64,000 nt of DNA from Emiliania huxleyi CCMP1516. Its lineage: Eukaryota; Haptophyta; Isochrysidales; Noelaerhabdaceae. Within the stretch, counting starts at the first letter, position 1. Every line of letters begins with the position of its first letter. The notes under the pieces are model-generated. The model did no database searches and was not told the origin of the DNA. It worked only from the letters and a program-made list of their open reading frames with translations. The DNA lies in contig NW_005199601.1 in NCBI RefSeq assembly GCF_000372725.1, forward strand, positions 334,168 through 398,167. The letters run 5' to 3'. Both the position numbers and the translations under genes were made by a program. Shown here one piece after another: positions 18,982 through 30,126 of the stretch.

Positions 18982-19555
18982 TTTCCCGGTTACAGTGTGG
19001 GCCGGGGCTGGCCGCTTTGGGTTGTCGGCCCTTGTTGGCCCTCCTTTGGTTCACCCTTGGGTTTCTTGCCGCCCGAAGGCCTACATATTATGACTGCATG
19101 CATGCACTTAGTGCATGAGGGCTGCGGGACGAGGCATATCACGGTCGATGGCGCCGATGATTACCTCCGGAATGCCCTCGCAATCGCCTCGGATGGGGAC
19201 CACCGGAGACAATCTGGAGGGAGGGAGGGAGAGGGCGGAGCGAGCAGAGAGAGAGGAGAGCCTTTGAGCCTTGGCACCAGCCAGGCAGTTGATTTGGCCC
19301 TGGCACCAGCCTTGGCAGTTGAGTTGGCCTTGGCACCAGCCTTGGCGGGCGGGCACGCGGGACATGCCAAGGGGCGCGGCGCCGACAATCACGGCGGTGA
19401 TTGCGGCGCAGGTGGGGGGACGGGAAGTCCGTCGGCGTTGCCGGGGGCCCAAGGAAGCGCGAGGGAAAAATTCCGCCGCTGAGGGCGCTCGTGCGGCAAT
19501 AGCCGAGTGGAGGGGGGAGCGTGCCGGACGGGGCGTCGTCGGAACTCTTGCAGAG
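18982..19555. other. intergenic, no gene seen
   Basis: Holds a TGCATGCATGCAC-type palindromic patch near 19096-19108 and the 25-bp-class tandem repeat at 19268-19349. It separates the divergent DOT1-like gene and the small plus-strand gene at 19556. Confidence 0.45.
19268..19349 (+). repeat. tandem repeat (TTGGCACCAGCC units)
   Basis: About three copies of a 25-30 base unit containing TGGCACCAGCC[AT]GGCAGTTGA. Confidence 0.8.
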
Positions 19556-19909
19556 ATGTTATATGACACTCTCTTTAAGTTGAGATCTGATATGGAACGC
19601 GAGCAAATTGCGGAGTTTATTGGTCGAGTTTTCCCGCTACATGGAAGAGAAGAGCTCGGAGAGAAATATAGTGAGGAACTGTACCTCCATCAATGTCCCC
19701 CAGCAGAGGGCGGCTGCAAGGAACTGGAAGGAACTCGAACGATAAAGAGGTATGTGTTTCTCCAGCCAAACACAAACACTGGTACTGAAACGCTGACAAA
19801 AGCTGAGTTAGAAAAATTCATGAATGATAAGAGTTCCTCGTTATTGGATAGGGCAGGTTTGACGATGACAAAAGCTGAGTTAGAAAAATTCATGAATGAT
19901 AAGAAATGA
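19556..19909 (+). CDS. small hypothetical protein with a duplicated C-terminal peptide
   Basis: From ATG 19556 the frame encodes 117 residues (MLYDTLFKLRSDMEREQIAE onward), ending at 19909. TKAELEKFMNDK occurs twice (about residues 80-93 and 104-117); the coding DNA is repeated exactly over about 36 bases at about 19796 and 19869. Composition is noticeably AT-richer than the flanking DNA. The frame is open upstream to 19271, but that part lies across a tandem repeat. A minus-strand frame overlaps it, so only one of the two can be right. No family is recognised. Confidence 0.35.
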   Translation: MLYDTLFKLRSDMEREQIAEFIGRVFPLHGREELGEKYSEELYLHQCPPAEGGCKELEGTRTIKRYVFLQPNTNTGTETLTKAELEKFMNDKSSSLLDRAGLTMTKAELEKFMNDKK

Positions 19910-20701
19910 GGTCGCCAAAGTTGCGAGTTAGTTGGATGCGCCGCCGCGCTGCCGCGCCGCCGCGCCGCCGCCAAAGTCGCCGTCGGCCTCGAGTGAGCTG
20001 TGTGCGGGGGGGGGGGGGGGGGGGTAGCGCGCAGCGCATGGTCTGGAGTGTAAGATTGAACGCGGACGCGGTGATGGAGAGGCTCTCGTCGGCCGTGCAC
20101 GATGTCAAAGCGGATGTTGGGGTTGTCAAGCAGAGGCGAACCGCGCTCAACCGGCACGCCATGAGTAGGCTCTGGGCTCCCTCTCCCCTCGCTTTCCTCC
20201 TCCTCCTCCTCCTCTTCCTCGCGCATGCATCGCAAAGTGAACTGGAAAAGCTGGACGGTGCAGCAGACGCTCACCGACAATGCTGGCACAAAGGCCCACC
20301 TCAATTCCCAAATGAGGGGCCAGTTCACAAAGGTCTCAACTGATGCACAGAGGCTGAGGAGCGAGTGAATCTCCGCGTCTGGCGTTAGATTTTGTTGCTG
20401 AAGCCATACGGGCATGCTCTCGACTACAGCGCCGGCGGTGAGATTCGGAGCAAACCATCCACACGCCTGCTGCTTGGAGGATTCAACAAAGTCTATTCGC
20501 ATCAACGTCAAAACCAAAGTCAGGAAGAGCACCACCTGCGCAGCCAGGATGCAAGCCAGCGAGGGGCGCCCCATAGGACCCAGATAGATCGCTAGGACCC
20601 ACGCAAGCCACAGTCCAAATGCAGCGTAAAACTGTGGGCCCGAGAGCGATATGCCATGTCCGCCTTGCGTTGTTTCATAACATCGAAGGCTAAGCTCAAA
20701 A
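19690..20701 (-). CDS. C-terminal part of a multi-pass membrane protein
   Basis: The minus-strand frame opens right after an acceptor-like CTTTTTTTTCATAGAAATCC...TTTAG (exon from 20701) and reads SLRCYETTQGGHGISLSG, then FYAAFGLWLAWVLAIYLG, CILAAQVVLFLTLVLTLM and LIWELRWAFVPALSVSVCC as likely membrane segments, followed by a poly-Glu run of about nine and a cytoplasmic-type tail. Upstream exons were not found. The tail beyond about 19990 reads across simple sequence and the duplicated peptide region of the plus-strand gene, so the true stop may lie earlier than 19690. No family is assigned. The first 27 bases of this exon recur at 51864-51890. Confidence 0.45.
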
Positions 20702-21466
20702 CTAAAGGATTTCTATGAAAAAAAGAAAAAAAATCCCGAAAAAATCGGCGCCTGCGGCGGGCCATGGGACCCCATCTCCCCCCCGCATGGACACCCTCTG
20801 GGGCCCCCGCGCCGGCCCAGAGTTGGGTACCCTAGAATTCGGCGGCGCATTCGACGTCGTCGGCGCGCTGCCCCGCGTTGAGCCCCGCCGCTCGTAGCGA
20901 CGGCCGCAGGTCGGCCCGGTGCAGCGCGCCCTGGCGGCAGACTGAAGAACGGCCACGAGGGGTGTGTGATGTGCGGTGCGGGGTGTGAGGGGGCAGCGTC
21001 TTTGTGATTGTGTGTGCGCGCGCGCCGCCGCCGCTTGTGATCTGAACTGAAGAGGGGGGGTGCGGGTGCGGCCTTGAGAGCTTACGGGTGGTCTCACCGC
21101 GCCAGAGGCTCTGCCTCTCCTCTCGGGGATTGAACTGAGGGATAGGGGGGGGGGTGTCCTCCCTCTTCCCACCGACGATGCCCGGGTTCAACCAATCCGG
21201 AGAGGCGTCCTCGCTCGTTACCATTCCTCCATACACACTACCCGGCTTCATCGGCGGGCGTCTGGGAGTGTGTCGTCAACTCACCGGTGGTCTTTCTTTC
21301 AGTGTGCCAGCGGGCCAGATGATCGGGATCGGGTTGCGGGCATTGGGGCCCCCGAACTCTATTTTTTATCACGTAACAATTTTTATTTTTATTCATATTT
21401 CGCGCCCGGTCCTCGACGGAGCCGCGCGTTTATTTTTCGCCGCGCGAGCGATGTTCACTACCTGAC
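20702..21466. other. intergenic, no gene seen
   Basis: No convincing frame. T/A-rich strings such as TTTTTATTTTTATTCAT near 21380-21396 resemble the AT-rich end of the 17868-17985 repeat. Confidence 0.45.
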
Positions 21467-22464
21467 CTAGTTCAACTTTGCGGGTTTTCTTCGACGCGGC
21501 GGGCAGGCGGGCTCGCCCGCGGCCCGGCGCGCACCGCCTTGTCCCTTCACATTACCGCCCCGCTCCTGGTGCCCACGCCTCGATCTTCTTGGGCAGCAAC
21601 TGTGGTTCGACAGGTCCTCTCCGTGGCCTAGGCAGCCGTGTTCGCCCCTGCCCCACGTGAAGACGGCGCCGTCGGCGGTGAGGGCGGTGCTGTGGATGGC
21701 TCCAGCCGACACAGCGACGACGCGCTTGTCAGCCAAGGCCTCGACCTTTTTGGGCAGCAGCTGCATCTGCTCGTCGCCGTGGCCCAGCGTGCCATCCTCT
21801 CCATCGCCCCAGCTCCAGACGCCGCCGTCGGCGGTGAGGGCGAGGCTGTGGAAGTTTCCAGCCGAGACAGCGACGACGCGCTGCCCAGTGAAGGCCACGA
21901 TCTTCTTCGGCAGCAGCTGGTACTGCTGGTCGCCGTGGCCCAGCTTGCCAGAGACTCCACTGCCCCAGCTCCAGCCGGCGCCGTCGGCGGTGATGGCGAG
22001 GCTGTGGAAGCCTTCAGCCGTCACAGCGACGACACGCTGGTCAGCAAACGCCTCTAACTTCTTGGGCAGCAGCTGGTCCTGATGGTCGCCGTGGCCCAGC
22101 ATGCCAAAGCCTCCACCGCCCCAGCTCCAGACGGCGCCGTCGGCGGTAAGGGCGAGGTTGTGGTTGCCTCCGGTCGACACAGCGATGACGCGCTGGCCAG
22201 CCAAGGCCTCGATCTTCTTCGGCAGCAGCTGGTGCTGCTGGTCGCCGTGGCCCAACCGGCCATAGACTCCATTGCCCCAGCTCCAGATACTGCCGTCGGC
22301 GGTGAGGGCGAGGCTGTGGCCGCCTCCAGCCGACACAGCGACGACGCGCTGCCCCGCCAAGGCCTCGATCTTCTTGGGCAGCAGCTGGTTCTGCGTGTTG
22401 CCAGCCGAGGGCGGGCCGCCGAAGGCCAAGGCCAAGGGCGGCGGTGCGGCGGCGGCGGCGGCGC

Positions 22465-22497
<33 letters not shown>

Positions 22498-22534
22498 AGC
22501 TCGCGTCGATGCGCAGCCTGCTCTCGAGTGCCAC
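21467..22534 (-). CDS. RCC1-repeat protein
   Basis: RCC1 repeats build seven-bladed propellers; members include guanine exchange factors and many unassigned proteins. After an Ala/Gly/Pro-rich start, five repeats of about 51-52 residues follow, each with LLPKK[IVL][EV]A, RV[VI]AVSAG-x-x-HS-x-AL-TADG and W[SG]WG-x-G-x-x-x-LGHGD. Repeats are so alike at the DNA level that recent tandem duplication is likely. At about 21600-21590 the sixth repeat shifts frame: the annotated frame reads NHSCCPRRSRR, while the +1 frame continues QLLPKKIEAWAPGAGR and stops at about 21549. So either an indel truncates the gene or there is an assembly error; the remaining 30-40 residues of the annotated frame are probably not native. 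Confidence 0.8.
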
Positions 22535-22653
22535 ATCGAGCGCGAAGAAGCGTCAGCGGGAGGCGCCGCGGGCCGGCGCGAGCGTCTAAAAAAAAGGTCG
22601 GTGACGCGTAACAACGACCCCGTCTCACCCTGTGTCGTCGGAAAACACCCGAG

Positions 22654-22932
22654 ATGGAGCTCGTGGGCGGATACTTCTGGGCCAGGCCCCGTCCCGGCGG
22701 CGGCTGTCACTCGCACGGCGGCTCCAGCCCGACGTCGCGCTGGAACGTGCCGCTCGACGTGTGCGCCAGGCTGTGCGGCAGCGGAGTGTGGTGCAAAGCG
22801 TTTGAGCACTCGCGCTTGACAAAGTACACACTTTGCAAGTCGTACTCGTCCGACGTGCTCCGCGCCACCCCATTATTTGGATCCGAGTGCTACATCAAGA
22901 TGGCGATGCCGGCCCCACAAGTGCAGCTGACG

Positions 22933-22967
<35 letters not shown>

Positions 22968-24183
22968 CGTAGGGCTCTACTGGCTGTCACCGCATCCGCC
23001 ACCGCCAGCAGCGACGACGCTCCACGGGCTGACGCCAGCGCCGCCACCGGCAGTAGGGGGGGCGTACCCGGCGATACTCTGGTGGATGCACCTGCCGCCG
23101 CCCTCTCCACCGGTTGCGGCAAGAGCAAGGCTTGAAGCAGCAAAGGCTGCGAGGGCCGCCAGGGCATCGCTTCCGGTGCGAGAGCGAGCCTCGCTCACGA
23201 CGGTCCTCCTTTCTCCATCTCGCACGCTCCACCCTTCCTCCCTCCCCTCCTCCTTGTTAGATGGTCGGCTGCGCCTCCCTGATCGGCAGGGTCAACCTGC
23301 GGTCACTCTCGCCTCCGCAGGCCCGTCACTCACTAGCCCCCTCGACACCCTCTCAGAGTCCTCTCGACCTCCTCCTCTCTCGCCCCCGCAGGCCCGCTGC
23401 GAGGAGCCGGCGCGCGACCGCGACGCCGCTCTCTGCGAGAGCGCGTACCACTCGGACGGGACCGTCTTCTACATCTGCAAGCACGAGAGGGGCGCCTCCT
23501 GGCAGCAGTGCGTCGACGGCGCCGTGGAGCACCACTGTATCTTCCCCCCGCCCTCGCCGCCCTCGCCGCCCACGCCTCCGCCGCCGTCCGGCATGCCGCC
23601 GCTCTCGCCCTCGCCTCTAGCCGCGCCGCCCCCGCCGCCGCCAACGCCGCCGCCACCAATCACGCCGCCGTCGCTGCCGCCGCCTCTGTCGCCACCAGTC
23701 ACGCCCCCACCGCTCGTACCGTCTCCGCCGCCAACGCCGCCACCTCGTCCGCCGCCGCTGCCGCCCCCTCTGGCGCCACCACCACCAGCGACGCCGCCAC
23801 CACCAGCGGCGCCACCACCCCCGTGGTGGCAGCCGCACCCTCCCGAACCACCGTCGTTGCCCGCGCCATCCACGCCGCCACCGGCCGGGCCGCCGCCGCC
23901 GCTATCCCCGCAACCGAAGCCGTCGCCGCCGCCGCCGGCCTCCGACCCCTCCCCGCCCTCCCCGCCGCCGCCTTCAAAGCCGCCGCTCCCACCAAGCCCG
24001 CCTCGGCCCCCCGCGGCGTCACCACCCCCGTGGGCGTCACCACCCCCGTGGTGGCAGCGGCCCCTCCCGAACACGCCTCCGCTGTCACCGCCCGAACCGT
24101 TCGCCGCCACCTCCCTCGCCGCCTCCCGCGTCGCCAGCCGCGCCACTGGCGCCCGAGCCGTCGCCGCCTCATCCACTGGATAG
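22654..24183 (+). CDS. PAN/apple-like, proline-rich extracellular protein
   Basis: The N-terminal ~85 residues have a cysteine pattern like PAN/apple domains (C-x-x-x-C-x(4)-W-C-K-A-F-E, then a Cys after TKYTL, and GSECYIKM), a fold that binds proteins or sugars outside the cell. A poly-Pro stretch follows. The segment 23177-23393 probably is an intron (donor GTGCGAGAG after SLP; acceptor CCCCCGCAG), after which RCEEPARDRDAALCESAYHS and a second small Cys cluster (FYICKHERGASWQQC) lead into about 200 residues of PPPSPP-type repeats, as in hydroxyproline-rich wall or scale proteins. No N-terminal signal peptide is seen, so an upstream exon may be missing. The extreme end (Ala/Arg-rich) is uncertain. 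Confidence 0.6.
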
Positions 24184-24781
24184 GAGTAAGATTCTTGGTC
24201 TGTCACCGCACTTTGGCAAGAAGTGAGAGTCGCATGAACACAGATCACGGGGTGCCGAGTATTGCATGCACATGCATGTGCATGTGGATGTGCATGCACA
24301 TGTGTCCATACACGCGCGGGGGCACAACACGTGATCGATGTCTCATTTCATTGCATGCATGACGATCGCGATCGGCCGGTCCGAACGCTCCGATCTCCCG
24401 GGCGAGGCACGAAGAGTCGTCGGTTGAGCTAGGGAGCCTGGCGATGGACGCCACCGCGACCCCTCGTGGCATCTCTCTCGCCGTCGGCGAGCTAGGCTGC
24501 TAGGGGCTCGCGGACGGCCGAATTACCCCTAGTGTACGGCCGTGAATGTGAACGAATAGTTTGACGTGCGTCCGTCGGTCGGATCCTCCGTCCGTGCTCC
24601 GACATGCGACAACCGACATGCGACAAGGTAGAGACACCCGCACCCACGGCTGGTCTTGTTTCCGCCGCTGAGCCCGCTGCCCGGGGGCGGGGACGTATAC
24701 TGATTATACTGTGCGCAAAAAGTCAAATCTCAACACTCTCTCTTCCAGACTCTCAACTCACAACTCAAGTCTCAACACTCC
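24184..24781. other. intergenic, no gene seen
   Basis: Holds the alternating TGCATG/ACATG patch at 24263-24305 and several TCCGTCGGTCGG-like repeats near 24570. Confidence 0.5.
24263..24305 (+). repeat. alternating purine-pyrimidine repeat (TGCATG/ACATGT)
   Basis: About 40 bases of TGCATGCACATG-type alternation, a sequence type able to adopt left-handed DNA. Confidence 0.8.
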
Positions 24782-25366
24782 TCCCCTCTCTGTCTCACGA
24801 CTCAGCACTCACCAAGCTCCAACCCCCGACCCCCCACAAAGCTCACTCAGAGCATTCCAAAGCGGAAATCTTTTGGGAGATCAGGGGGGTACCTTATCTC
24901 GGGATATCTCGCGCAATCGAGTGCCCTTGCCGGGTGTGGAGCGGCGGCTATCGGTCGACTCTTGACTCTGCGGAAGCGGCCGTTCAAGCGAGACGGCCGT
25001 GAGGCGCACGTTTGACTTCTACCGCCGCTCCTGCGCCTGTGGCGGTGACGTGGGTGGGGGGCGCTGTGGAGGGGTGCAGCGTCCGACTCGGGAATTTAGG
25101 TGGCCGCGCAGGAGCCTCCTCTCCCCTCTCTGTCTCACGACTCAGCACTCACCAAGCTCCAACCCCCGACCCCCCACAAAGCTCACTCAGAGCATTCCAA
25201 AGCGGAAATCTTTTGGGAGATCAGGGGGGTACCTCATCTCGGGATATCTCGCGCAATCGAGTGCCTTTGCCGGGTGTGGAGCGGCGGCTATCGGTCGACT
25301 CTGGACTCTGCGGAAGCGGCCGTTCAAGCGAGACGGCCGTGAGGCGCACGTTTTGACTTCTACCGT
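24782..25366 (+). repeat. pair of ~245-bp direct repeats
   Basis: Bases 24782-25025 recur at 25122-25366, 340 bases apart, with only a handful of differences. Both contain CTCAGCACTCACCAAGCTCC, GGGGGGTACCT and GCGGAAGCGGCCGTTCAAGC. The two copies generate the same short open frames, which are not considered genes. Confidence 0.9.
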
Positions 25367-26243
25367 CGGAGATAGCCGCGCAGCGGCTATGTAGGTTATC
25401 CGACAACGCGAGGAGAGGAACCGACATAGAATAACTCACCGGAAGGTGTGGAACGTGACGCGATGGCCGGATCGTTACGTCCGTCCGTGCGCGGAACTCG
25501 TGTGTCGGACCCTCGCGCCCCCAGGCGCCCGAGTCCCGTTCTCGTCTGCACAATAGAGATGGCTCAAGACCCAAAGTATGCGATCACCATTCCAAGCGAG
25601 GCCGGCACCGACGCGTCTCGTCGCACCACGCTTGGCCAGAGACCGTTTGGCGCCGCTCTACGAATGTCAACGAGTTCGGGATGGCGCTCTTTGTCCCGAA
25701 GCCGGACCCGATCTCGGCCCGGACCGCTCCGAGGACTAGGGTCCCGATGGTGCCGGCTGCGTTGTGAGCAGGGCCGCCCTGTGGTGCCTGGGCGCCGTGG
25801 GTGCTGCTTTGGGTGTGTGTGTGTGGGGGGGGGGGGGAGGCGTACTAGGCCTCTAGTAGGCGACCAGGCACCAGGGACTGTACAGGCCTTCATAGCCAAA
25901 AAATAAATATTGCGGTTCGTTCGTGGTTCGTTCGCAGTTCAGACGAACTTCCCTGGTATTCCTCGGCCTGCGGGTGTGAATGAAGCGGGTCGGGGGGGAG
26001 GAGAAAAGAAAAGGCTCGAGTTCACGAACTAGTTCGAGGGTTCGGGCACCCAAGGTCGTCCGAACCGATGCAGCGAAGCAAGGGGATGCGTCCAGAGCGA
26101 CCTCCGAGGGCAAACCCCGCAAAGTGACCCGTTTTTACCCACCCACGCCCGTGCGCGCGTATCTTAGCTAAGGTACGCGGCCACACGCGCTGGCGCGCAC
26201 GGCAACCGGGACTTACACGCGCGACACGAGGGACTGTGTATCC
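25367..26243. other. intergenic, no gene seen
   Basis: A small hairpin ATAGCCGC-GCA-GCGGCTAT lies at about 25372-25390, a G-run near 25826, and GAACTAGTTC with GTTCG-rich strings near 25920-26045. Frames are not convincing. Confidence 0.45.
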
Positions 26244-26560
26244 GTGCCTCGGCGCAACGATGCCACATACTCGACGCTCCTCGCAGCCGCACATGCCGGC
26301 CAGTTCGACGCAATGATGGTGGCGTTTCCGTGCTCGACCTTCTCCGTCAGCAGACTCTTCGACGCAACAAAGTCTGTGGTAACGCCGACCGCGGGCCGCC
26401 ACCAGTGCGTTCCAAAGCGCATCCAGACGGACTCCCGAGCGATCAGCTCGACGCGATGCATGCCAAGGAACTCGGTGTTGCGAACGACCTCCTCGAGCGC
26501 ACCGTCGAGCTCGTCATCGCCGCATACAGGTCACCGCGTCGGACGACGATCGAGCCACAT
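26244..26560 (+). pseudogene. retroelement relic, cytosine-methylase-like region
   Basis: Two frames in sequence look like one broken protein. 26244-26370 reads LAAAHAGQFDAMMVAFPCST, then FSVSRLFDATK; 26385-26560 (another frame) reads GPPPVRSKAHPDGLPSDQL, then NDLLERTVELVIAAYRS. The PC-x-x-FS block followed by G-P-P-x-R-S resembles the PC-containing active-site region of cytosine-5 DNA methylases as it occurs in some algal retroelement proteins. It would follow naturally on the LNLFSGPTSRAD stretch that ends the Copia polyprotein at 30453. It is frameshifted, so it is treated as a remnant. Confidence 0.4.
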
Positions 26561-27398
26561 GAAATCCGAGACCCCTCCCCACCGCCCCGACCCCCCCACC
26601 CCCTTGCTCCCCTCCCCCCCTCGGGAGGGCCGAACTGAGGCGCCCGAGGGGACCCCGCAATTCCCTTCCCCCCTCGGAGGGGGCCGGACGAGGCGTACCC
26701 CGAGGGCCCCACTCTTTCCTTCGCATAGCGGCCACTCTACGGATCGCTGGTCGAGCGACCCGGGGGATGCCCCGCGCGCCTGACCCAGGCGCGAGAAACG
26801 AATCTGCGAGGCGTGGCCGCTTATGCGGCCCGATGGGGAGGAACGGGGCGAGCCCCCTCCAACCCACCCGCGCTAGGTCCTGGGTGACGTAGGGGAAACC
26901 CGGCGAGCCTCGGGAACTAGCCGGGGCAGTCGGAGAAGTGGCAACTCCGTGCACTGACGGTCGGCCGTCAGAAAACACGCCTCCGTGGCTCGGGTTACAC
27001 CAATCCTCGCTACCCAACGCGGCCAAAGGATATCCACCTCGAGAACCTCGAGAAAACGGGGCCTTCTGTCCTGCGAGCCGTCTTCTTACCAGGTTGCAAC
27101 CCTAGTCTCGCACTGTGCTGTGAACAGAGCACCAACCAACAGCTCTCAGGACCCCCCGGTGCTGGGGTGCTGCCAGCAACCAACCAACTCGCCGGCGAGC
27201 GGAGCGAGCCGAAGAGCTGGGGCCAAATTGGCGCTGTGAACGTCGTTTGAACCGCGTGCAGGAAGCTGCATCGCCAGCGCGGTCGCAGCATCGAGCGGCG
27301 CGTCCTCCCCAACCAGCGGCGTGTATAGCACCATAGGTCGTCGGCTTTGCCGACGGGCGACGTGGACGGACATAGGCAGGGACGGGCGAAACACGTAC
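26561..27398. other. no clear gene; possible retroelement debris
   Basis: Fold-back C/G-rich strings lie at 26580-26700. Several minus-strand frames at 27010-27400 have Trp-rich patches (DLWCYTRRWLGR) that might be further retroelement debris, but none joins into a recognisable domain. Confidence 0.35.
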
Positions 27399-28011
27399 CC
27401 GAACAAGCATGACCTCTTCCTTGGCCTCGTCGGCGTCGAAGCACTGCTCGGCGTTCTCGAGGCGCTTCCTGCGCTTGCCGCCCTCCTCATTCTCGGCCGG
27501 GCTGCGCTCCTGCTCCTGTCAAACATCGGTGGGGCGAGCGGTCAAAAAGGTGTGACCAAGCCCCGAGCGGCGCACCTGCGTGTTTGTGAATAGGTTTCTG
27601 GAGATGAGAGGGAGGGCGACGGGAGGCGGCCGCGTGCCGGAGGAGGCTTGGGCCGCGAGCGCGCGCGCGTCGCGCGGGAGCCGCGCCTCTCCCCGCTCGG
27701 GCACCCCGCAGGGGTGGCGCCGTCAGAGCGGCGGAGGGGCGGGCGTGTGCGTGTGCGGCGCGGGGTGGGGCCTGCTCGTTGCGGAGCGCGAGGTCTTCGA
27801 GGTAGGACTTCGCCTCGGTGGCCGCGTGGGAGCCCTTGCCCCGCCCGTTGCCGCCCCGCCGAGAGTCCGCCAGCCCCTGGGACGTCGGCTTGTTGGGAGG
27901 CGCCTTTGGGCGCGGCGCCTGGTTTCGAGCAGCCTCCTCCAGCGGGCGCTTTCTTGCCGGCGGCGGGCGTGACTCCTCAAAGTCGGACTCGGGGTCAGAG
28001 GCGGTGGGCAT
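27399..28011 (-). CDS. hypothetical charged protein, at least two exons
   Basis: Exon 1 starts at ATG 28011 (MPTASDPESDFEESRPPPAR) and reads a charged, Pro-rich segment up to about LEDLALRNE (27780). A later exon, 27515-27399, has clean signals: acceptor GTTTGACAG and donor GTACGTG, encoding 39 residues in phase 0 (EQERSPAENEEGGKRRKRLE, then NAEQCFDADEAKEEVMLVR). The donor of exon 1 and exons after 27399 were not resolved. Both parts are rich in Lys/Arg and Glu, typical of disordered nuclear proteins. No family is recognised. Confidence 0.4.
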
Positions 28012-28561
28012 TCTTGGGACGGCGTCCGAGTCGCTGGTTTGTGGTAGGTGGTGGTGGTGGGGGACTCGGACTCGGTCAGCGGGCAGTTGAACGCTCAGAT
28101 TTCTTTTCCTCGCGGAAGATTCTTTTCACTGCAGGTCCGACGACGGAGAAGCCGGGCACTGGACCAGCAGGACTGGGAGAGTGTGAATTTAAGGGACACG
28201 TGTGAGTGGATAACTTGAAGGGAGGCTCCCCTTCTCCCCTCGTAGACTTACTACGGCCTACGGGCCGCGATATTCCGAGATCAACAAATCTCTCTCTCTC
28301 CGACGTGCGGCGACGAGCCTACTGCCTAGCCGCGCCCGCGGAGACCGCGCCCGCGGAGAGCCGCCGTGATAGAACGATAGAACAAAGTGCACTCTTGCTG
28401 TGCCCCCCCCCCCCCCCCCCCCCCACACACACCAACGTCCTGTACAGACGGCACGCAGTGGGATTGGCCGCAGCAGTGGTGGCATGACAACCGCAGAGGC
28501 CGCACTCGGGGATGGGCACGCGAGTGCAGTGGGCACAAGCACGGAGGGGCGTTGTGCCGCC
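28012..28561. other. intergenic, no gene seen
   Basis: Contains a C-run of about 18 at 28406-28424 and CT-rich strings near 28286. No supported frame. Confidence 0.45.
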
Positions 28562-30126
28562 TCACGGGGCGCCAAAGGGGTACGGCTCCTCCGCCGGGCC
28601 AAACTTGGCCCACATCATCTCCGGCGTCCGGTAGGGGCCCGTGCCAGCAGTGGTCACCCGGTGGACCGCCGCCTCGACGTCGCCGCGAAACTGCGGGTCG
28701 GCTCTGTGCTGCCGCCACATGTCCGCCAGCCCAGTGGCGAACTCAGTCACCGCGTCGCGCTCGATCCGCACCGGGGCCTGCGACTCCCCCGATCGCGGCG
28801 GTCCGGCCGTGCGGAGCAGCAGCACGAGATCCTCCTTGTCCTCGATGTACATTGGCCGCGGCGGCCCGACGGTGGGCGGCTCCTTGAGCCAAAACACGCG
28901 ACCGTAGGCAAAGTCGACGCGCCGTCTCTTGCGCTCGCGCGGCGCCGCCGAGCCTGACCCGGAGGGCCCTTGGGCTGCCGGGCGGTGGGGCGCTTGGTTG
29001 GAGAGGAGGTCGTCCAGCTCTGCTCGCGAGGGGCGATCCACCGGCCACGGCAAGCCCGCCTCGCCGGCAAGGGTCGCGAGCAACGGCTCGGGGACCGGCG
29101 CGCCTCCGCGGTCGAGCGCACCGCCTCCCTCCAGCAGGCGGAAGCCGGCGGCGGCCCACGTGTGCCACGGTGGGCGCGTGGGGCTGCTAGCGGAGGAGCA
29201 CCCTGCAACGGCGGCGCCTCCGCCCTCGTCGGCGCCGCCGCCCTCACCGCCGCCGCCCGCCGCCTCATGGTCGGGGCGAGCGCGCTTGTGCCGATGTTCG
29301 GACTTGCGCCGTTGTTCCGGCTTCACGCGCGCCCGCTGCCTCGAAGAGCCCTCGTGCTCACCCTGCGGCCCGGGAGCGGGCGGGGGGGGGGGGGGGAGGG
29401 GGGGTATAACACGGGGTGGGCGGCCGGGGGGGCGTGTCCCACGCCTTTGGGAGAGCCAGTACAACCGGTGCGCCTCCGCCGATGGGCGACGCGGGAGTCG
29501 CGGTCGCCACCGGCGGAGCGCGTCGGACGCCGGCACGATCGGCGCGCGCTGCAGCTTTACGGGGCGCAATAAGCGAGCACGCGCGTCTCTGGGATGGGCC
29601 GAGGCGGCGCGGGGATGAGCCTCTGTGCCGAGAGGCATGTACACACCGCTGCCAGCCGCCGCTCGAGCTCCTCGCCGGCCTGGGCGGCGGAGAGTGGCGC
29701 TGGAAGCCACGGCCGCAGCAGCGAGAGCGGGACGGGCTTGCCAAACGGCGCGTCGCCGCCGCCCCACTTCCAGAGTTCGACCGGCGCGTGGGCGGCGAGC
29801 GGCGAAAAGGGCTCCCTCAGGTGCTGACCGTTGACCCACTTGCGGCTCTCCGCAGTCCCCAGAAGGGATTCATCTGGTCCGTCGACGATGTAGCACTCGA
29901 GAAGCAGCGAGTGGTGCAGGCAGCCAAAGAGAGAGGCGCAGGCGTTGGTGAGGGCCACAGTCGACGGGTACATCTTGCCGATGTGGCGGCGCGCGAGGGC
30001 GGGGCCGGCGACGAGCTTCGCCGTGCCGGCCCTGAACCAGTCCAGGCCCGACACCTCAAAGACGAGCACGGGCAGCCCGCCCACGCGGAGGAACGCAAAG
30101 AGACTGCTCGCGCCGCAGTGCACCAT
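28562..30126 (-). CDS. hypothetical two-exon protein (about 448 residues)
   Basis: Exon 1, 30126-29581 (182 codons from ATG), reads MVHCGASSLFAFLRVGGLPV, then LVFEVSGLDWFRAGTAKLVA, and ends PRPIPETR. The intron 29580-29363 starts GTGCTCG and ends with a long C-tract and CCGCAG. Exon 2, 29362-28562, begins GEHEGSSRQRARVKPEQRRK and ends YRTPEMMWAKFGPAEEPYPF-GAP with stop at 28562. Phase is 0 on both sides, and both exons have ordered, non-repetitive composition. The first half looks like a compact domain; the middle is basic and disordered; the last 130 residues again look folded (FWLKEPPTVGPPRPMYIEDK). I do not recognise the family. It lies just downstream of the truncated Copia element on the same strand. 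Confidence 0.6.

Noticed and set aside
25448..25906. 152-codon plus-strand frame
   Set aside because: Composition is Arg/Ser-rich with a G-run and no recognisable segment.
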